In this document: positions 1-10,764 of the stretch, in pieces
Numbering within the stretch: position 1 is the first letter of the stretch
Layout: each line of letters opens with the position of its first letter
DNA from: Alligator mississippiensis
Lineage: Eukaryota; Chordata; Crocodylia; Alligatoridae
NCBI RefSeq assembly: GCF_030867095.1
Contig: NC_081831.1
Location: 64,494,716-64,558,715, forward strand
Direction of reading: 5' to 3'
Length of the DNA: 64,000 bases
Notes under the pieces: generated by a model
Databases searched by the model: none
The model's input: only the letters and a program-made list of their open reading frames with translations
Told to the model about the DNA's origin: nothing
Made by a program: the position numbers and the translations under genes

Positions 1-1104
1 TATTTTTTGGCAGATTTGGAGGATCAGCATCATGAAAAACTGCATCTAGGCTGTAAAACATGAATGCACCCAATATGTCTGCAGTCTTAGTCATTAATCC
101 TTCACAGAGAAACAGAGACAGCAATGGAAAAAACTAGGTCTCCTAACATAAACCCTTAGGGTCAAGTACAAGATGGTGCTTTTAGGACACAGTATTTTAT
201 TTACAGCTGGTAAATGATATCTGATCAAAAGCACTAAGCATCGAATTACCTTGCCATGGAATACATAAAATGGGCAGTATTTATTTCTGTCAAGGTGCCT
301 CAACCACTCTCCATGCATGTCTGAGGGTGAGAAGAAAGGCTGATTCTCTATCTATGTTACATCATTTATACCTCAGCTGATAGTGCCAATTAGTGACAGC
401 TGTGATGGCAGCTTTATGTTGTGGATGGTTTTCCACCCCCCCCCAGAAACTGGCATTTTACAGTGAACCAAGAGGAAACTACCATCTCAGTACCTTACCA
501 TTTTGCCCATCCTGCAGGAAGGGTCTTCTGTACAGAAACTTGGTACCATTCAATGGAATTCACCCATGTTGAATTTAAAGGGTTGAGGACTTCAAGTCAC
601 AAGATAGCACCTTATGCACTTTGATGGGTGGACACCCTTTTATTAAAGAGCGAACCTGGTCTGACTGCAGAAAGTTATGGACCACTGTACTATGCACATA
701 CTATACAGGACGTGTGTTATCTTTTATTTCAAGCTACCGTACTACATTTTAAATGGGGAAAACAGGCAGGTTGGCTCAAAATCCTCCAGACAGAGAGCAA
801 GAGAGAACCTCAGCTGAGTACGTGCAGACTGTTTAACAGTATTCCCAAGTCTCGCTCTTTCTGTCCTTCTCCAATGATGTATGTTATGGACAACTAATAT
901 TTAAAGGAGACTTTAGCTTAACTAGGAAGCAGCTTCCTTCTCCACTGAAATCAAAGTAGGTCACCTGTGTAGCTGCTAAATGCTCTTCAGTGCAAAGTTA
1001 GGGTTCAGCGAGGTTTTTATGAGCATTACTTCCATGCAACTGACAAAATATTGCCGTTTGTCTCTTTCAAGATACAGGCATTCACAGGTGATGGTCCTCT
1101 AGGC
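1..1104. other. Unique intergenic DNA, no gene seen
   Basis: No open frame here resembles a known protein and no terminal repeats or tandem arrays were found. The short open frames are of the size expected by chance. Confidence 0.6.
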
Positions 1105-1412
1105 TAGTGGTTCTCAACCTTTTTTGTACCAGGACCCATCTGTAAACATCAATGGCCAGTCCCGACCCAGTGTCCCTCACCCCCAACCTGATGCCCCCCA
1201 CAGGCCTGAGCCCCCCAGTGTGTGAGGGGAATGGGGGACCCCAAGCAGCCCCTCACAGGCTAGAACTCTGCCAGCCCACAAGGGAAAATTATGGTTTCCC
1301 ATGTTTTTTCTCCTTTAAAGGAGAATCCATTTTTAAAGTTTGTTTGCAACCTTTTCATCTATTCCTTTTCATCTCACTTTGAGATTCTTGTGGCCCAGGT
1401 TGAAAAATGGTG
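1105..1412. mobile_element. Short non-autonomous hAT-type element
   Basis: The 308-bp block is flanked by a perfect 8-bp direct repeat CTCTAGGC (1097-1104 and 1413-1420), the duplication length of hAT transposons. The left end reads TAGTGGTTCTCAACCT and the right end, reverse-complemented, CACCATTTTTCAACCT, so the ends are imperfect inverted repeats. The interior is GC-rich and carries no transposase frame, so it would need a transposase supplied in trans. Similar ends occur at 19111-19403 and at the outer remnant ending near 5048. Confidence 0.8.
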
Positions 1413-1420
1413 CTCTAGGC

Positions 1421-3879
1421 CAGGGTTTTTCACCATCGCTGCACTTAGGTTGGGAAGAGCTCTAGATTCAACTCCCTGTGTTGCCTGACTGAGAGTTATT
1501 TGATGATAAGAGAATTATGATGAAAAAATCCTACTCTGAATCGAGCACAACCTGGAACTCTCCTGAGCCAGTGCCCGGATTGAGAGGCTATCACAAGTCA
1601 GGTGATGTACCTTCTCTTAAATGTCCTTTGTGGGAAATCTGTGCATTTGATTTAGGGTATAACCTTTCCAGCTAGGTACAAAAGGTTATCAGACTTTTTG
1701 CCATTTGATTTCTGTATCATAAATACAGATTATTTTAAAAACACAAGAAGGGTGATACCACTCTGGAAATTGCAGATTGGGCTGGGTACAATATACAATG
1801 AATGTGATCTGAAAACAGAAAGAAGCATTCAAAATGAAAGCAACCTAAGGTGCAGTGCTAGCTCTTCAAACTCAACCTGGGATCTCAGTCAAGCAGCATT
1901 CCTCAAGATGAGAAACAGATTTTGAAACCAAATAAAGTTTGACATGTACACTTGTGTTTCTCCATCATTGTCAAGAGAGGGATACAAGTTGAGGGCAGTC
2001 TTTGGCGTAACAGCTGGAACTTAACAACTCTACTAATGTGTGAGCCAGCTAACGAATCCCACTCCCCTTCCCAGGGCTGTGTTAAAAACACACTTTGTCT
2101 GTTGGATTCAAAGAAGGACCTGCTTATTAAAGTACATGCAAGGAGTGCATCTGTTGGGTAAGAAGATCTCATTTTCACACAGGCGCTCTTCTGAATGTGA
2201 CAACACTTTCAGACAGTGACTGTGCTGGTGGCTTTCTTTTGTTATTGTCACCTCAGACTGCCTCAATATACACACAGGACCAGTGACTATATGTGCTGCT
2301 TTCACACCAAACTGACTGATTAAAACACCTAGAGGGACAATTCTCTAAAAGTAGTCTTAAGTGCTGTTAAATCACACAGGTAAGGAATAAAAACAGGGAC
2401 TGTTATTTTTAACCACAGTGTGAAGCACATTGCCAGATTAACAAAATGTGTGCTTACCTGTGCTACTAAAGATAATCTTATCAAAACAAATTACAAGTAT
2501 AATTTAATACTTTTACAATGTTATGCTGTGGGTCAGATGCAAGAGGAATTTGTATGTAAAAAATTAAGATGGACAACTTGGCTTCTTTCTTGCAGTCTTT
2601 CCTGGCACCTGCCCTAGCCCAGCGCTGCCAAGCATTACAATATCTGCCTTAAATTTTTTCCCATTTCTTCTTTTTTTTCAATTTATGTTGTTTATATGAA
2701 CTCTTAAAACCCGTATTTGGGTCCAGAACTACTAGAAAATATGATTTACACATTTTACATCTGATTTTCAAGAAAGCTTCTTCCCTGCAATGAAATATCT
2801 ACAGAAAATTTAAAAATCCAGACAACCTGACCTCCTTTCCTGGGAATGAGGAATAGTGTGTGTTAACAATCAAGCCTAATCTTCTTGTACGGCAAGACCA
2901 GGAAGGCCCGTGACTGACGCCTTGTTTGGATCTGCTGAACTGGTTTGATAAACAGTGCAAGCTTCCCCTCCCTCCGGCTCCCCATGAGACCTGTCAGTAT
3001 ATACTAACTTGAGACTGAGTCTCAATTCTCTATCCCTGTCCACTTTGCAACAGCTCTGCTCTGACTTGCAACTAACTGGAGGATGACAACTTATTGTGGA
3101 GGCACCTATCTTCCAATCAGCAGACTGGATCCCAATGCATTCTACAGTTACTTACTTGGGCTACATTTAAAAGCATGACAAAGGGTCAAAAGGCTTTGCA
3201 GCCCCTTCTAGCAGTTTGCACATTACTCACCAGGATAAAATGAGATATCTAAAGGGCACAAGGAGTATAGAGAAAAAGCAGATTGTCCCTGCGTCATCTA
3301 AACACTCCAGGCAAAACAGGATAAGGGAAAGTTATTTAAAGGTTCCTCCTAGTAAACTTTACAGGAGTTTCCTATTGAACAGACTCCAGCTGGCACACCT
3401 GATCACCTGTACAACATCTCTAGAGGTGCTAGGTGACGTGCAGCACAGCAGGCTTCTCTAGTTGACCTGCCAGCAATAGAAACAAACGTTGCTCCCATGC
3501 ATTGCTCCAACTTCCACACTAAGCTGCCCCTTGCTAACAGTAACCACAGGAAACCAAGCATGTCCAAAATTAGACAGAACAACTTCAACATCCCTGGGAG
3601 GCGCTGCAGTCCCTTCCTGTGCTCATTCAGCATTAGGAGTAGAGCAGGGCATTTTCTCAAGTCCTATTATTAGCCCAAGTCTATGTCCCTGTTGTATGTC
3701 TGGATGCATTTACATGAAAAATGCATGTTTGAGAAGGTCAGACAAGTTTTCCCCTTTGCTTGGTGTTTTAAAACAACTCCTTTGTTTCAGCTTCATTACT
3801 TCATTGTAAAGGAGCAGTTGTAAATGTTTCAGGCTGAACAGCAAAGGGTTCAATGGGCCCATGTGACATCCTGTTAAAA
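1421..3879. other. Unique intergenic DNA, no gene seen
   Basis: No recognisable coding region or repeat boundary was found. Open frames on both strands are short and low in information. Confidence 0.55.
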
Positions 3880-5048
3880 CATTTTTTTAAATGGATACAC
3901 AGGAAGTAAGTTGTGTGGGTGCAGCCCACATGACACATTGCAAGCAGCAAATGTGGCCCAGTATGGAAAATAGGTTGAGAACTAGGGGTGCATCAATAAA
4001 GATATTTTGGGCCAATACCAATTGCTGATTATTAATAAGCCATATCAGCCAATACTGATCCAACTGCTGATATGCAGCCCAGCAGCATAGAGAGCAGCGT
4101 CCAGCTGGTAAGTCTGTTGGGAGGAAGGGGCATTGGGGGGAGGGGGTGGCATATCAAGGCCCATGCAGTGAGGCAGGGAGCGGGGCTAGGACAGGGGCAG
4201 GAGCAGGCATTACCCAGCGGGGGTGGAGCAGAGAGGGGTGAGGTGCAGGATGGCTCCAAGCAGCTCATTCAGGGGTGTGCAGAGAGGAGGGAGGGCAGTT
4301 TCTCCAGGGGAAGCATGGTGGGGCACGTGCCCCCAATCTGTGTGTAGGGCAAGGGCAGGCTGCCACTGCGGGCTGGGACTGGAGGCAGCACCAGGTTCTT
4401 CCTGGTGGAGGAGCTGGGCTAGTGCTGCCCTCAGGGTGGGTAGTGGCAGCGGTGAGAGTGTGAGGGGCTTTGGGGTGGGCTACAGCCACCCAAAAATTCA
4501 CCATAGCCCCCCCAGCCCCTCCTCCCAGCACTACCACCACCCACCCCAAGCACAGCCCCGAACCAGCCCCCTGTTAGGAAGAACCCAGTTCCACCCCCCA
4601 CCCCAGCCTGCAGTGGCAGCCTACCCTCACCCCACACACAGATCAGGGGGCACATGCCTCCCCTGGGGGTGCACACAATGGGACCCACCCCCCGCTCCTT
4701 CCTGCACCCGCCCTCGGATGAGCTGCTTGGAGCCATCCCACATCCTGGCCCGACTGGGCAGCACCTGCCCCTGCCCCAGCCCCAGCCCCAGCCCCACTCC
4801 CTCCCTCACCGCTGGGGCCTCGATATGCACCCACATGCCCCTTCCCCCCAACAGCCTTACCAGCTGGAAACTGCTCTCCACATTGTCTGTGTGCACGCTG
4901 TGGCTTTACCCATGTACACAGCATTTACTGGTGACATTATTAGCCACATTAGACAAAACATCTAATTGCTGATATTGTCAATTTTCCTTTTATCAGTGCC
5001 GATATGATATGGATCAATGTATCAGTGCACCTCTATTGAGAACCACTG
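3880..5048. mobile_element. Remnant of an older hAT-like element, split by a younger insertion
   Basis: About 100 bp to the left (to 3982) and 13 bp to the right (5036-5048) join into one sequence ending GGTTGAGAACCACTG. That is the reverse complement of the CAGTGGTTCTCAACC type of terminus seen at 1105. The join lies exactly at the 8-bp duplication made by the inner element. The left boundary of the older element was not found. Confidence 0.5.
3983..5035. mobile_element. Non-autonomous hAT element, about 1.05 kb, with exact 8-bp target duplication
   Basis: The element is bounded by a perfect duplication TTGAGAAC (3975-3982 and 5036-5043). Its ends are TAGGGGTGCATC and, reverse-complemented, TAGAGGTGCACT. 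The subterminal 100 bp on each side are AT-rich with repeated GATAT and CTGATA words, while the roughly 800-bp core is very GC-rich, with CCCCAG runs near 4765-4795 and inverted GC blocks. Open frames in the core are low-complexity Pro, Gly and Ser readings and are not regarded as genes. Confidence 0.85.
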
Positions 5049-5392
5049 AGCTAGAGACTACTGGCTGGCCCCCAGAAAGGACTGGTCCAAAGTCTGAATC
5101 AGGGCTTTATTACCAGTATTCACAATCCAACAGTTCAATATATAAACCCTGACCCAAGGTCTTTTTCAAGCAGCTGCTTGCCTGTGCCACCTTGTCCCAG
5201 AACATGTTGTTGTTCCTTATAACTCCTGACCACTAGACTTCTCGGCAGCTCTCTTCCCAAGCTGAGCCACTTACATACCTGATCAGCAGGGATCCTGGTT
5301 TTCTCTGATAAAAGAAAAATCACAGATTCTCTGATAAAAACACAAATTATCTGATAAAACCCCCCAAATCCACGATTAAAATGAAAGGCCAC

Positions 5393-5396
<4 letters not shown>

Positions 5397-5449
<53 letters not shown>
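5397..5449. repeat. (TA)n microsatellite
   Basis: About 26 uninterrupted TA units. It gives a spurious alternating Ile-Tyr open frame on the - strand. Confidence 0.98.
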
Positions 5450-5451
<2 letters not shown>

Positions 5452-5599
5452 ATTAAACACAATGGTTTATTGATATATTTACAACTTTAAAGCAGTTTTG
5501 AAGCCTACCAGTGCCTTAATCACTATAATAAAATTAATTCTAAATACGTATAAATGTTGGCATTTCATTTTAGGTTTTTTATCATGGAAAATCACAGCT

Positions 5600-6440
5600 T
5601 CTTCTGTCCCCATTTAGGTCCAGGCCTCTCACTTCCCTCTACCACCACCACCCCCCACAGCTCCCCAGCCCTGCTGGTGCCCCTCACTCCCCCGCCCAGA
5701 TCTTCCTAGCCCTGCTGGTGCTCCTCACCCCTCCACCTACAGCCCCCAACTCCCCCAGCCCTGCTGGAAGGGGCCTCCAGCTGCCAGGGACCCAGGTCTG
5801 AAGCCCCCCGCCCCCCACAGTAGCACCTGAGCCCCAGCTGCCACCCACAGGAGGCTGTGGCTGCTGCAATGGAGCAGAGCACAGAGCTGGCTTCCCCTGG
5901 GGCTCCCCTCCCTGCTGCCTTCCCCTGGGGCTTCTGCGGCCTGGCATGGCAGGGCAGAGCAGGGCCAGGTAGGGAAGCTCCTTGCCACTGTGAGCTCCAC
6001 GTTGCCCTGGTGATGTGCCTGCCATCTGCCCGCCCCAAGCAGCGAGGGGCACAACCCCATGCTACCACATCCTTTGCTGCTGGGCAGACAGGGGCACCCA
6101 CCAGGGTGACATGGGGCTCAAAGTAGCAAAGAGCTTTCCTGCCCAGCCCTGCTCTTTCCTGCTACACCCAGGGGAAGGCGGCAGGGCAGGGACCTCTGAG
6201 CCCACAGCAGGCAGCCTGCCCCTGCCCCACGCACAGATCTGGGAGACACAGCTCCCCCATACACCCCCTGGGAGTGCATGCAGTGGCAGGGAGCTGGCCC
6301 CATCACCCCCACCCACAGGACAAGCCGCCTGCACCCCATCCAGCTCCCCATCAGTGCCCTGAGGCCAGGCGTTCTGGCCGTGGCAGTAGTTTGGCAGACT
6401 CAGGGGCTAGGTGCCACTGCTCAGCTTGGGGTAGTGCCCA
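5600..6440. repeat. GC-rich block with degenerate tandem words, probably the core of another non-autonomous element
   Basis: Words such as CAGCCCTGCTGGTGC recur near 5665, 5710 and 5755, followed by an 84% or so GC-looking stretch. A segment near 6220-6300 resembles one near 4640-4700 inside the hAT element (CACACAGATC, then a CCCCTGGGRGTGCA-type word). The overlapping long open frames in all phases follow from base composition. No termini could be fixed, although 5290-5390 carries repeated TCTGATAAAA words that may be a left end. Confidence 0.4.
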
Positions 6441-9400
6441 CGGGGGTTGGGGTAATTAAATTTAAAAAAAAGAGCATACCACTGCTGGGCCTGGGAGCCT
6501 ACTCTGTTAGCAACTCCTTGATTTTTAATGCCCAAAGAAGCTGGAGATAGGTTTCCAAAAAACCAAAAAAGGCACTATCAGCCAGGGAGGAGACACAGAG
6601 AAGCCAAAACCCAGGACCTCGCTCTTCGGAAACTAGCAAGCTGCCCCCACAAGACCACAGCCAATAGCTCAGCTGAGTGGTCAGCTGCAGAACCAAGCTA
6701 ATACTTCCTCCTGGCAAGGCATGGGAGAAAAAAGCACTGAACTCTCAGCCAGCCACCGAGTAGCAGGCCTGCAGCTGAAGGACATAGCTCTAAAGGGCCT
6801 GAGGGTAGGAACCCTCTCTGTGGGACTTCCCAGTGGGTATTGCCTCAGGGAACTGGAGAAATTAAATTAAAAAAAAACCAAAACTGGTTAGGAGGGAGAT
6901 ATTGCCAAGCCAGACTGGGATCTTGAAACCAGCACTTCATCCTTAGGAGACTGGGACCACACTCAAGAAAAATGTCTTCACTGTCTAATGTATCTGTCCC
7001 TATGGCTGCCTGTGCTATTGTCATGTGCTTATTAGTGTCTGTGTGTATGTTAACCTTTGACTCCTTCTGGCATGTCAAAATACTGTAACTCCAGAGTGCT
7101 ATGCCCTATATTGCCATTGTCCTGCTATTCCCGTGATGGATCCTGTGCTTTTGAAGCAAAAAGGTCACGTTACCCTTGTTCTCGCAGCGAAATTCCAAGT
7201 GCCCACCATGTACAATATTGTTGCAGCTACGAAGTTCCCAGGCAAAACGTTTCCTTGGGACAAGTACCTCACACAAGCTACTCCACTTTAGGAAGGATGG
7301 CAGACAGATTCCAAAGGACTGACTTGTGACTTCTCTGCTTGTGACCAATGTCTGCGTGGTCCTGGTAAAATGAAGTTTAAAGGCAGACAGTAAGCAGCCC
7401 TCACAAATGGGATTCCCATCTTTCAGACAAGTGGGAGAGAATTTGGTCCAGAACACTCCAAGTAGTGGCCCTGACACAAGTGAGACAGATAAATTGCACC
7501 AGGCTTTGGAAGTCACATGCTTGACCGGGGTTGGTATTCAGCCAGAGCTGGTTTCACCAAAACCATTTCTATAAGACACAGATTTTGTAAGGTCCATTTT
7601 AAAAGAAGAGAGTGAACTCTCCTTTCACTGCCCTTGTTATGTTTTGTGCCCTCTGTTTGCAATCCATAATAAAACTGAGTGAGCTTCTCCTGAGAGCTTC
7701 CTAAACTATCCTATGTTCTTCCTGTGTTTCAGGACAGTATTCTTCCAGCATGGTTTCTCACTTAAGGGGAAACTGGACAATTCACATAATTTTAAACATA
7801 CTTATATAAACACGTATAAGTCTTCATCACATACATAGCTATAAAAGAGTACATTTGCACAGATGCCAGTAAGGCTAGAAACTACCCCAATATGTTGTTC
7901 AACCTGAGAGGAAACCATATGCTACTGAAAAAGAGATGCAGCCATAATTAGACTGGGGCTACCTGAAGGTAAACTGAAGCTACTCCATTTAATTTATTCA
8001 GAATCAGACCCTCCAGAACCCACTGGAAAATAAGTCAGTCCTAGTTGTTGCTCAGGTTGCACAGCTAGACCTGGGAATCTGAATTGTGTGCATCCTGCGG
8101 CATGCTCCCTTCTTTTTGTACATCCCTCAGTAGACTTGCCACTACCCAAAGTGTGTTCTGTGCTGATGCATCAGTAGTACAGTGAGCTCAGAGAAGCATA
8201 TTGATAAAGGCCTGCTTAAAAAATTACCTGTCAGTTGCCGTAAGTAACACTTCCCTAGGACCTAGCTGTACATTTCAGTCTTCAAATCAAAGGCAGACAT
8301 GGTGATACGTGTGACATAAGCCTGACTTGGGTCAAATATATTTAGAGGTAAAATTTTCACTTGTCCCTTAAAATAGATTTGCCTGATGCTGCAAAATACA
8401 ACCTTTTTCTTTCATCGTGCTTGGGTTTTCAGTGCTGTGGCTGAGCCTGTATTTGTAAGGCCATCAGAATTCTGCAGAGAAACATGGTCCTGGTTTTCAA
8501 TATAGCAGACTTCAAAGATACCGATAAAAACTGTGTGGATTTTCAGTCTTTCAGTGTTTCTACAAACCAAAAAGTTGGCTTCATAAGTGCTGCATTACTA
8601 GCAGCTTGTTCAGTTCATTAAGCCCAAGTGTGTGGTCTGTGCTGTACAGAGCACTAAGGAAAGACAAGTCCTTGTCTTGAGATGTTCAGGTTCCAGGGCC
8701 CCAATTCTACAATAATATGTAGGTGGATCCCTATATTAAAAATCAGCAAAGTATATAGGTGTCTATGTGTACTACTGCTGCCTAAGAAACAAACTCATAA
8801 TGCCGAAGCAACTAGGTGACCCAACAGAAGGGGTGCCTGCTGTGCATAAAAAAACAGCTACATCCTTTCAAAGTGAATGACTAAAGGAAACAATAAAACA
8901 AGAATAAAAGGAGTCCCCCCCCAAGAGGGAACACAGAGTCCCCCTTCTGTAGCATGCTGTGTTAACTCTTCAGGCAACACAGTAGCTGCAAATACAAAAA
9001 CTCCCTAAGGTAAAACTGCAGGAAGTCAAAAAAAGAGAGCCCCATGTTACCAGCCACATGTACCACAGTTAGACCTGGTGTTTGTTTGTGTGGGCCAAAA
9101 TAGATTAACGTTTTTGGACAGTGAGAAACAAGTGGCTCTTTAGGAAGAACATGAATTGAGAGCTCATGCAAACAAGTACTACAAGAGAAGGCAGAAGCAT
9201 GACAGAATGAAGCTGGGAGGGTTGAATGAGCAGTGGGTACAAAAGGAGCATGCAATGAGAACATAAACCCAAGGTGTGTATTGGGATGTAGTTGTATATA
9301 GCCTTAAAGATACCAAAATGAATATTAAAAATATGGCATGATGAAGATACTACAATATCACTGATAGTCCTATAACATTGCCACTGGACTGTTACTACAG

Positions 9401-10764
9401 TATTTATTTTGTAAGGAAAAAAAACCCAAAACAACAGTTAGTCAATGCTACTTCCAATTTGTTTAAGTCTAAAACAGGCAACATGCTTTGGAGGAATCAG
9501 CCAAATGTTTGTATGTACTGCAAGTTGCATTCACCAAGCTGCCTGATGCGTATTATGCCATCTGCCTATCTGGTCCCGGGACCTAAATATGGTTTCATCA
9601 GATAAGCCATAAAAATGGAGTAAACAAGGATTACGTCATTCTGAAATGTACAGTTTATCTTCTTCCTCTTGCTTAGTGGATAGCTAAAACAGAGGAAATT
9701 TACTAACCAAAATATACCTTAATGAGCTTTAATGTTGTCCCACAAAGTAATACAAGCAAGGAAGCAAACAGAAAAATCTGTTAGCAGACGCCAGCCACAT
9801 GCAGGGATGAAACTTCCTTGCCACCATAATGTCCTCTCTTCTGTCCCAGAGTTAAACTCATGGTCCAAGATTGGTCACGTAACGCACGTGGACTGCAGAA
9901 GTGAGTAGTTCAAAACACTGGTCAATCAAGTTTAGTGAAAGTGCTTCTCTTGAAGAAAGATTTACCAGGTTTCTTCGCTGGTCAGACATCTATAAGCAGT
10001 ACCAGTAAAGCTCCTAGCTTAGGTCTGGGTAATCTTATATCCTTTTTCTAATCCAGGAACCAAGGACTCAGCAGCTAAAGGAAAGGGAAGCTCCAAATCA
10101 AATACTTCCTTGGCATTAACCTCCTGCTGTGGAAGGATGAAGCAAAACCCTTCATCTGTGCTGGAAATGCTGTTGGTCATTGCTACACTGAATATACCTG
10201 AGCACCGAATGTACATTTCTGGAGAATTGACAGAATCCTCGTGGGAACATGCATTCTCACTGATGACTGCTCATCGACACTTCAGATGTTCTTGTTCCTT
10301 TACACAAGTATCAAAATTAATTACGCCTTGCTGGCTGAACCAAGTTTTCCCATGAAGCATGATGCTTGAAAGATTGTAAAGAAGGCACTTTCTCTGCAGC
10401 ACTGGGTGGAGTGAGGGGCTTTGAAAGCCAAGCTGCCTGTCAGACCAGTATTTCTGTGCATCCACTTGAGTCTCTTCCACATAAATAAATATAATGTTAA
10501 AGCACCTCACTGTTAATATGTGCTGTCCTATCTGTGAAAAAAATTCCCCAAAAAAGAAAGAAAAAATTGCCTCTACGCCTGGCTATTTCGCATATAAACT
10601 GAGATGTATCAGTTTGATACCAATGAAGAGAGGGAAGAGGAGGACCTAGAATGGAAATTTAGTGTCACCTTTATTGGTGAGATGTCCTGTATCTATGTCA
10701 TATCTACATAAACACGTGCACAAACAGGCTATGTGTGCACTGGCAATGTTTCTTCAGATTTCCA
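6441..10764. other. Unique intergenic DNA, no gene seen
   Basis: No coding exon could be recognised. A stretch near 8637-8700 (GTGCTGTACAGAGCACTAAGG) weakly resembles an L2-like LINE tail, too diverged to annotate separately. Confidence 0.5.

Noticed and set aside
628..897. Possible small gene of 89 residues
   Set aside because: No similarity is recognised, no splice context is evident, and the length is within the chance range.
4223..4972. Long open frame of 249 residues on the + strand
   Set aside because: It lies wholly inside a non-autonomous hAT element with a GC-rich, low-complexity core; both strands are open in several frames and no domain is seen.
5135..5452. Open frame of 105 residues on the - strand with a long Ile-Tyr run
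   Set aside because: It is a reading of the (TA)n microsatellite.
5684..6362. Overlapping open frames on both strands of more than 100 residues
   Set aside because: GC-rich composition lowers the stop frequency; products are Pro, Gly and Ala rich without recognisable domains.
7106..7516. Open frame of 136 residues on the - strand
   Set aside because: It is longer than most chance frames here but has no recognisable domain and lacks start or splice context; I see no basis to call it an exon.
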